From positions 1 to 63,645 of the forward strand of contig JAILBT010000094.1 in the NCBI GenBank assembly GCA_024680755.1: 63,645 bases of DNA, read 5' to 3'. Shown in pieces: positions 59,535-63,645 of this stretch. The position numbers were made by a program, and so were the translations under genes. The notes under the pieces were generated by a model, which was not told the origin of the DNA, ran no database searches, and worked only from the letters and a program-made list of their open reading frames with translations. Position 1 is the first letter of the stretch. Each line of letters opens with the position of its first letter. This DNA is from Prevotella sp. Lineage in GTDB: Bacteria; Bacteroidota; Bacteroidia; Bacteroidales; Bacteroidaceae.

Positions 59535-60815
59535 ATGAGTAAAGTGAAAAAAACAACATACGCCGCCCCCCGCGGTCAGCAGCCGACACCCCCTGCTGCC
59601 GAGACGATGGGCGTGCTGCCCGGCGGCCTGCGCGTTGTCTGCCACCGCCATGAGGGCCTGCCCGTGGTCTATCTTGGCCTGGCCGTGGGCGTGGGCTCGC
59701 GCCACGAGACAAGCGCCGAGGCCGGCATGGCCCACTTCTGCGAGCACATGGCTTTCAAGGGCACGCGCCGCCGCACAGCCATGCAGATCATAAACCGGCT
59801 GGAGGGCGTGGGCGGCGAGCTGAACGCCTTCACCACGAAGGAAGACACCGTGCTCTCGGCAGCCTGCGAGCGCCGGCACCTTGCCCGTGCCATAGAGCTG
59901 CTGACAGACATCGCCTTCGACAGCCAGTACCCGCAGCAGGAGATGGAGAGAGAGGTGGAGGTGATATGCGACGAGATAGACTCCTATCGCGACACGCCGT
60001 CGGAGCTGATCTACGACGAGTTTGACGACATGCTCTTTGCCCAGCACCCCCTGGGCCACGCCATTCTGGGCGATGCCGAGCAGCTGCGTGGCTACAGCCA
60101 GCAGCAGCTGGCAGCCTTTGCCCGCCGGCACTATCGGCCAGAAAACGCCGTGCTGTTCTGCTGGGGCGACGTGACGATGAGCGACCTGGGCCGCGTCAAG
60201 GCAACAAAGCCCGCTCTGCCCACAAAGCCCACGGTCCCCCCACCCGCGACAATCTCCGCCCCCACACCGGGCGTCGTCCGGAGGCAGCTCGGCACACATC
60301 AGGCCCACGTCATGGTGGGCTGCCGTGCCTGCGCGCGGGCGTCGGCAGACAGACCGGCCCTCTACCTCCTGAGCAACGTGCTGGGCGGGCCGGCCATGAA
60401 CGCACGCCTCAATGTGGTGCTGCGCGAACGCCGCGGACTGGTATATACCGTCGAGAGCTCGCTGGCCTGCTATGCCGACACGGGGGCATGGACCACATAC
60501 TTGGGCTGCGACCAGGGGGACACGGAGCAGTGTCTGCGACTGGTCAGGCAAGAGGTGGACCGCCTCTGCCAGCACGCCATGACAGAACGCCAGCTCGCGG
60601 CGGCACGCCTGCAGCTGCACGGACAGTTGGCGCTGGCGCGGCAGAACACGGAGCAGATGGCCATTGAGATGGGGCGCTCCGTGCTGCACGAGGGACAGCC
60701 GCGCTCCATAGACAGCTTCCTCGGGCAGGTGGACCGGCTCACGCCGTCAGAGCTGCAGGACGTCGCCCAGCGCTATCTTGACCCCAAACGCCTGATGACG
60801 CTGATATATACATAG
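59535..60815 (+). CDS. M16-family zinc peptidase
   Basis: The 426-residue protein has the inverted zinc motif HFCEH (His-x-x-Glu-His) in GMAHFCEHMAFKGT near residue 70 and a downstream Glu in the EVEVICDEIDSYRD region, as expected of M16B peptidases of the processing-protease type. The second, inactive-type half (about 230-420) follows. No signal peptide is seen, so it is probably cytoplasmic. Its gene and the next (U32) are 81 bp apart, separated by a CCCA-rich repeat. Confidence 0.9.
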   Translation: MSKVKKTTYAAPRGQQPTPPAAETMGVLPGGLRVVCHRHEGLPVVYLGLAVGVGSRHETSAEAGMAHFCEHMAFKGTRRRTAMQIINRLEGVGGELNAFTTKEDTVLSAACERRHLARAIELLTDIAFDSQYPQQEMEREVEVICDEIDSYRDTPSELIYDEFDDMLFAQHPLGHAILGDAEQLRGYSQQQLAAFARRHYRPENAVLFCWGDVTMSDLGRVKATKPALPTKPTVPPPATISAPTPGVVRRQLGTHQAHVMVGCRACARASADRPALYLLSNVLGGPAMNARLNVVLRERRGLVYTVESSLACYADTGAWTTYLGCDQGDTEQCLRLVRQEVDRLCQHAMTERQLAAARLQLHGQLALARQNTEQMAIEMGRSVLHEGQPRSIDSFLGQVDRLTPSELQDVAQRYLDPKRLMTLIYT

Positions 60816-60827
60816 AAGCTCTCAGGC

Positions 60828-60883
60828 ATACCCATCATACCCACTATACCCACCCACTACCCCCACCATACCCACCAACACCC
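60828..60883 (+). repeat. 9-bp ATACCCAC-type repeat between M16 and U32 genes
   Basis: Units ATACCCATC, ATACCCACT and ATACCCACC plus degenerate copies fill most of the 81-bp gap and stop 13 bp before the U32 ATG. Read on the other strand it is the GTGGGTAT type also found inside dsbD and gldL. Confidence 0.85.
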
Positions 60884-60896
60884 AAAAGAAAACACA

Positions 60897-62144
60897 ATGC
60901 TCCCTATAAAAGAATCTGACATAGAAATCATGGCGCCCGTAGGCTCATGGGAGAGCCTGGCCGCCGCGCTGAGGGCCGGTGCCGATGCCGTCTATTTCGG
61001 CGTGGGCCGTCTGAACATGCGCAGCCACTCGGCCGGCCGCTTCACGACGGACGACCTGCGTCGCGTGGCCGAAGAGTGCCGGCGCTGCGGCGTCAAGACC
61101 TATCTGACGGTCAACACCATCGTCTATGACGGCGAGCTCGACGAGATGCGCAGCATCATTGCCGCCGCACGCCAGGCGCAGGTGACGGCCGTCATAGCAA
61201 GCGACGTGAGCGTCATGCAGGAGTGCCGCCGACAGAACATGGAGGTGCACCTGAGCACACAGCTCAACATATCCAACGTCGAGGCTCTGAGCTTCTATGC
61301 CCAGTTTGCCGACGTTGTCGTGCTGGCACGCGAGCTGACACTCGACCAGGTGGCCCAGATACACCGACAGATAGCCGAGCGCCACATCTGCGGACCGTCG
61401 GGGCGAGAGGTAAGGATAGAGATGTTCTGCCACGGGGCACTGTGCATGGCCGTCAGCGGCAAGTGCTACCTGTCCGTGGACAACACCCTGCGCTCGGCCA
61501 ACCGCGGACAGTGCATGCAGCTCTGCCGGCGCTCATACACCCTGACCGACACCGAGACAGGCACACAGATAGACATCGACCGGCAGTACCTCATGTCGCC
61601 CAAGGACCTGAAGACCATACGCTTCCTCGACCGCATGCTCCAGGCCGGCGTGCGTGTGCTGAAGATCGAGGGCAGGGCACGGCCCGCCGAGTATGTCAAG
61701 ACCACCGTGGAGTGCTATCGCGAGGCTGTCAGCGCCGTGCTCGACGGCACCTTCACCGAGCAGAAGAAAGATGCCTGGGACGAGCGACTGGCACGCGTCT
61801 TCAACCGTGGCTTCTGGGACGGCTACTACCTGGGCCAGCGCTTGGGAGAGTGGAACGAGGGCTACGGCTCGCGCGCCACGGAGCAGAAAGTCTTCATCGG
61901 GCGCTGCACCAACTATTTCTCGCGACTGCAGGTGGCAGAGTTCAGCGTCCAGGCCGCCAATTTCCGGCAGGGCGACCGCCTGCTCGTGACAGGACCCACC
62001 ACGGGCGCCCTCTATCTTGACGTCACCACCATACACGACGACCACGACTTCATCACTCACACCCGGCAGGGCACGCTCGTCTCCGTGCCCGTGCCGCAGA
62101 AGGTGCGGCGCGGCGACATGCTCTTCCGCATCGACCAAGGCTGA
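60897..62144 (+). CDS. U32-family peptidase-like protein
   Basis: The 415-residue protein begins MAPVGSWESLAAALRAGADAVYFGVG (in part) and has the U32 core with the four-cysteine-type segment HGALCMAVSGKCYLS and RGQCMQLCRRSY, which in relatives such as YegQ/TrhP and RlhA coordinates an iron-sulfur cluster. Several relatives function in RNA hydroxylation rather than proteolysis, so an RNA-modification role is as likely as protease activity. The C-terminal domain (about 320-415) is beta-barrel-like. It follows the M16 gene. Confidence 0.88.
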   Translation: MLPIKESDIEIMAPVGSWESLAAALRAGADAVYFGVGRLNMRSHSAGRFTTDDLRRVAEECRRCGVKTYLTVNTIVYDGELDEMRSIIAAARQAQVTAVIASDVSVMQECRRQNMEVHLSTQLNISNVEALSFYAQFADVVVLARELTLDQVAQIHRQIAERHICGPSGREVRIEMFCHGALCMAVSGKCYLSVDNTLRSANRGQCMQLCRRSYTLTDTETGTQIDIDRQYLMSPKDLKTIRFLDRMLQAGVRVLKIEGRARPAEYVKTTVECYREAVSAVLDGTFTEQKKDAWDERLARVFNRGFWDGYYLGQRLGEWNEGYGSRATEQKVFIGRCTNYFSRLQVAEFSVQAANFRQGDRLLVTGPTTGALYLDVTTIHDDHDFITHTRQGTLVSVPVPQKVRRGDMLFRIDQG

Positions 62145-62147
62145 CGT

Positions 62148-62236
62148 TGTTTAGTTTTTGAGTTTTTGAGTTTTTTAGTTGTTTGGGCGTTTGGGCGTTT
62201 GGTTGTTTTAAAAATGATTGTTGTTTGGTTGTTTGG
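62148..62236. repeat. 8-bp repeats between convergent U32 and DUF3108 genes
   Basis: Units TTGTTTAG, TTTTTGAG, GCGTTTGG and TTGTTTGG, mostly 8 bp, fill the gap between the two stop codons. The TTGTTTGG unit is identical to that in the gldK-gldL gap 10 kb away. Confidence 0.85.
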
Positions 62237-62251
62237 CCCCGGAGAGTGCCG

Positions 62252-63073
62252 TCACTGCACCTTCGATGTCATCTCGTTGCGCACACCTTTGTAGCTGGTC
62301 AGGAAAGCCTTGGCCGAACCGAAGTTGAGGTTCATGTCCAGACGCACGGGTATGTGGTTCAGGTCGTCGGTTATCCAGAAGCGTATCAGCTCGCGGTTCT
62401 TGCCTTTCTCGTTCTGCATGAACGAGAACACCACGCAGCGGAACTTCTCGCCGCTGTCCATCTTGAACGTTTTCTTGCCCATGTATTTCAGCCACGAGTT
62501 GCTCAGGTCGCTTGCGTCGCTGATGGGCATGGGCAGGATGTCGCCCTCGCTCATAGAGGACGAGTCGAAGTTGCGCGCCCGGAGGAAGATGCTCATCATG
62601 TCGTAGATGCAGTCCTTATACTCCTTGTCGCTCCAGAGGTGTTCGCCGTGCGATGTCACCTCGTGGCGCCGCAGGTGGCAGTGGCCTCTCGGGTAGCTGA
62701 ACCACAGTTCGTCGGCATAGTATCGCTTGCCCTCGTGGGCTCCTTTGCGGAAGTAGAGTGGTGTCAGGTCGGCGTAGCTGCAGTATGACAGCAGCGTGTC
62801 GCGCATGACGAAATACTTGTCCAGGCGCGGGTTGCCCGACGTGAGCAGGTCTGCACGCCACGCCTTCTGCCCCTGGAAGCTGTCTATGCGCGTGGTCATT
62901 CGTGCCGTGCCCACGCGGAACCAGATAAACTGCCAGTTGAATTTCAGCACATAGTCCAGCCGCTCGCCGTCGCCAAAAGCCTTGTTGTCTATGCCGCATT
63001 GTGCCTGCTGAGCACCTGCGGTCAGCGTCACAAGCGCCGTCAGCATGAAAATCAGCCTCTTCACTTTATACAT
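62252..63073 (-). CDS. DUF3108 exported protein
   Basis: The 273-residue product has a signal peptide (LIFMLTALVTLTAGAQ) and resembles DUF3108: GERLDYVLKFNWQFIWFRVG at the start, then a beta-rich chain ending with RFWITDDLNHIPVRLDMNLN and FGSAKAFLTSYKGV. The family is periplasmic or outer-membrane-associated and has no known biochemical role. The start ATG is part of a heptamer unit (TACAATG) at the end of the array 63071-63119. It is divergent from the LTA-synthase-like gene. Confidence 0.85.
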   Translation of the reverse strand: MYKVKRLIFMLTALVTLTAGAQQAQCGIDNKAFGDGERLDYVLKFNWQFIWFRVGTARMTTRIDSFQGQKAWRADLLTSGNPRLDKYFVMRDTLLSYCSYADLTPLYFRKGAHEGKRYYADELWFSYPRGHCHLRRHEVTSHGEHLWSDKEYKDCIYDMMSIFLRARNFDSSSMSEGDILPMPISDASDLSNSWLKYMGKKTFKMDSGEKFRCVVFSFMQNEKGKNRELIRFWITDDLNHIPVRLDMNLNFGSAKAFLTSYKGVRNEMTSKVQ

Positions 63074-63119
63074 TGTACATTAAAGATTAAAGATTAAACA
63101 TTAAACATTAAAGATTGTC
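63071..63119 (-). repeat. Heptamer array supplying the DUF3108 start codon
   Basis: Seven 7-bp units on the minus strand (GACAATC, TTTAATG, TTTAATG, TTTAATC, TTTAATC, TTTAATG, TACAATG) run from next to the -7 box to the start codon; the last unit contains the ATG itself. The leader is therefore made of repeat. Confidence 0.9.
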
Positions 63120-63121
63120 GG

Positions 63122-63129
63122 CAAAAGTA
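63122..63129 (-). promoter_or_regulatory. Predicted -7 box for the DUF3108 gene
   Basis: On the minus strand TACTTTTGCC fits TAnnTTTG. It abuts the heptamer array, so transcription should begin within the array. Its -33 region overlaps the divergent promoter. Confidence 0.6.
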
Positions 63130-63150
63130 AGAAAAGTGGCGGAAAATATA

Positions 63151-63158
63151 TACCTTTG
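63151..63158 (+). promoter_or_regulatory. Predicted -7 box for the LTA-synthase-like gene
   Basis: TACCTTTGCGCC fits the consensus and lies 36 bp before the TTG start. It faces away from the DUF3108 promoter 22 bp to the left. Confidence 0.65.
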
Positions 63159-63194
63159 CGCCGAAATTTTATATTTATTATCGAAAATTGAACA

Positions 63195-63645
63195 TTGAAT
63201 AACATAACATTCACACATATCTTGCGCCCCGTGCTCGGCGTGGCCTACGGTCTGTTGCTGGCCTACGGTCTATATTTCGTGGCGCGCGTGGCTTTCCTGG
63301 TTGAGAATTTGCCCCTCTTCTCGGGCAGCCTGGGGCCCGAGCGCTGGGCCGACCTGGCGTGCGGCTCGCTGGTGTTCGACACGTCGGCCATCATGCTGAC
63401 GCACATACCCTTCGTGCTGCTCATGCTGCTCACACCCTGGCGACGCGTGGCGTGGTGGGTGTATATGGCGGTCAACGCCGTGGCGCTGGCTGTGGGCCTG
63501 GCCGATGCCGTCTATTTCAAATACACCATGCGTCGCACCACGACCACCGTGTTTCAGGAGTTTCAGCACGAAGGCAACCTCTTTCAGGTGGTGTCGGCAG
63601 AGCTTCTGGCCCACTGGTATCTCGTCGTGCTGTTTGTGCTCGTCG
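63195..63645 (+). CDS. LTA-synthase/sulfatase-family membrane enzyme, 5' part
   Basis: The frame from TTG 63195 (read MNNITFTHILRPVLGVAYGL) stays open to the window edge, giving 150 residues. It has about three hydrophobic helices and segments typical of the family's membrane domain: FDTSAIMLTHIPFVLLMLL and DAVYFKYTMRRTT with VFQEFQ. An in-frame TGA is two codons upstream, and no ATG precedes the conserved part, so TTG is the likely start. Full-length members have a periplasmic sulfatase-fold phosphoglycerol transferase domain, which lies beyond the edge. Confidence 0.8.
   Translation, partial: MNNITFTHILRPVLGVAYGLLLAYGLYFVARVAFLVENLPLFSGSLGPERWADLACGSLVFDTSAIMLTHIPFVLLMLLTPWRRVAWWVYMAVNAVALAVGLADAVYFKYTMRRTTTTVFQEFQHEGNLFQVVSAELLAHWYLVVLFVLV

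Noticed and set aside
1..63645. tRNA, rRNA or riboswitch genes
   Set aside because: I looked in the larger gaps for cloverleaf-like or conserved RNA patterns and saw none that could be supported.

Overview
The window looks like a chromosomal segment of a Bacteroidota bacterium, most likely a GC-rich member of the Prevotellaceae or a close relative. The clues are promoters with the Bacteroidota -7 box TAnnTTTG (usually followed by GC and often paired with an upstream TTTG), start codons with little Shine-Dalgarno sequence, a complete type IX secretion core (porP-gldK-gldL-gldM-gldN), and Bacteroidales-type gene neighbourhoods (mreB/C/D-mrdA beside an IMP cyclohydrolase gene, Nif3 with a zinc-ribbon protein, argR-acetyltransferase-argG). 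I found no rRNA, tRNA, CRISPR array, transposase or prophage.

Layout. 0-5 kb: a small secreted protein, a helix-hairpin-helix outer-membrane protein and DsbD. 5-10 kb: the elongasome operon (purH N-domain, mreB, mreC, mreD, mrdA). 10-16.2 kb: an XRE-cupin regulator with an acyl-CoA synthetase, then an AAA ATPase, a DUF4435/TOPRIM protein and a DbpA-type helicase. 16.4-21.5 kb: rodA, a HAD phosphatase, argR, a GNAT protein and argG. 21.6-24.9 kb: a 1124-residue BNR/LamG protein with a type IX-like C-terminal tail. 25-32.7 kb: surface-glycan genes (four glycosyltransferases, LicD, a polyprenyl-phosphate sugar transferase) interrupted by a low-GC BglI-type restriction-modification pair. 32.8-41.5 kb: nagB, glyA, Nif3, zinc ribbon, gyrB, and a sugar transporter with a PfkB kinase. 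41.5-47.4 kb: a DnaA-box-rich, AT-rich region, then a compact three-gene extracytoplasmic caspase operon, with a 51-bp direct repeat on each side of the operon. 47.4-54.6 kb: an outer-membrane barrel gene and the type IX secretion operon. 55-63.6 kb: MFS transporter, Pif1-like helicase, AEC transporter, M16 and U32 peptidase-family proteins, a DUF3108 protein and the start of an LTA-synthase-like gene that runs off the right edge.

Two signals stand out. First, the operon at 41898-46827 encodes a WD40-plus-OmpA-like protein, a secreted caspase with an intact His/Cys dyad, and a DUF4384 protein; the first two share a related middle domain, so this looks like a cell-envelope protease module. Second, non-coding gaps throughout the window carry tandem arrays of 7-, 8- or 9-bp units. 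Several end exactly at, or supply, the start codon of the next gene and fill its predicted 5' leader, and related repeat DNA also sits in frame inside dsbD, gldL and the start of gldN. A separate palindromic element occurs twice, each time between a promoter and its gene.

All functional names come from motif recognition and memory of the families; no database search was possible.
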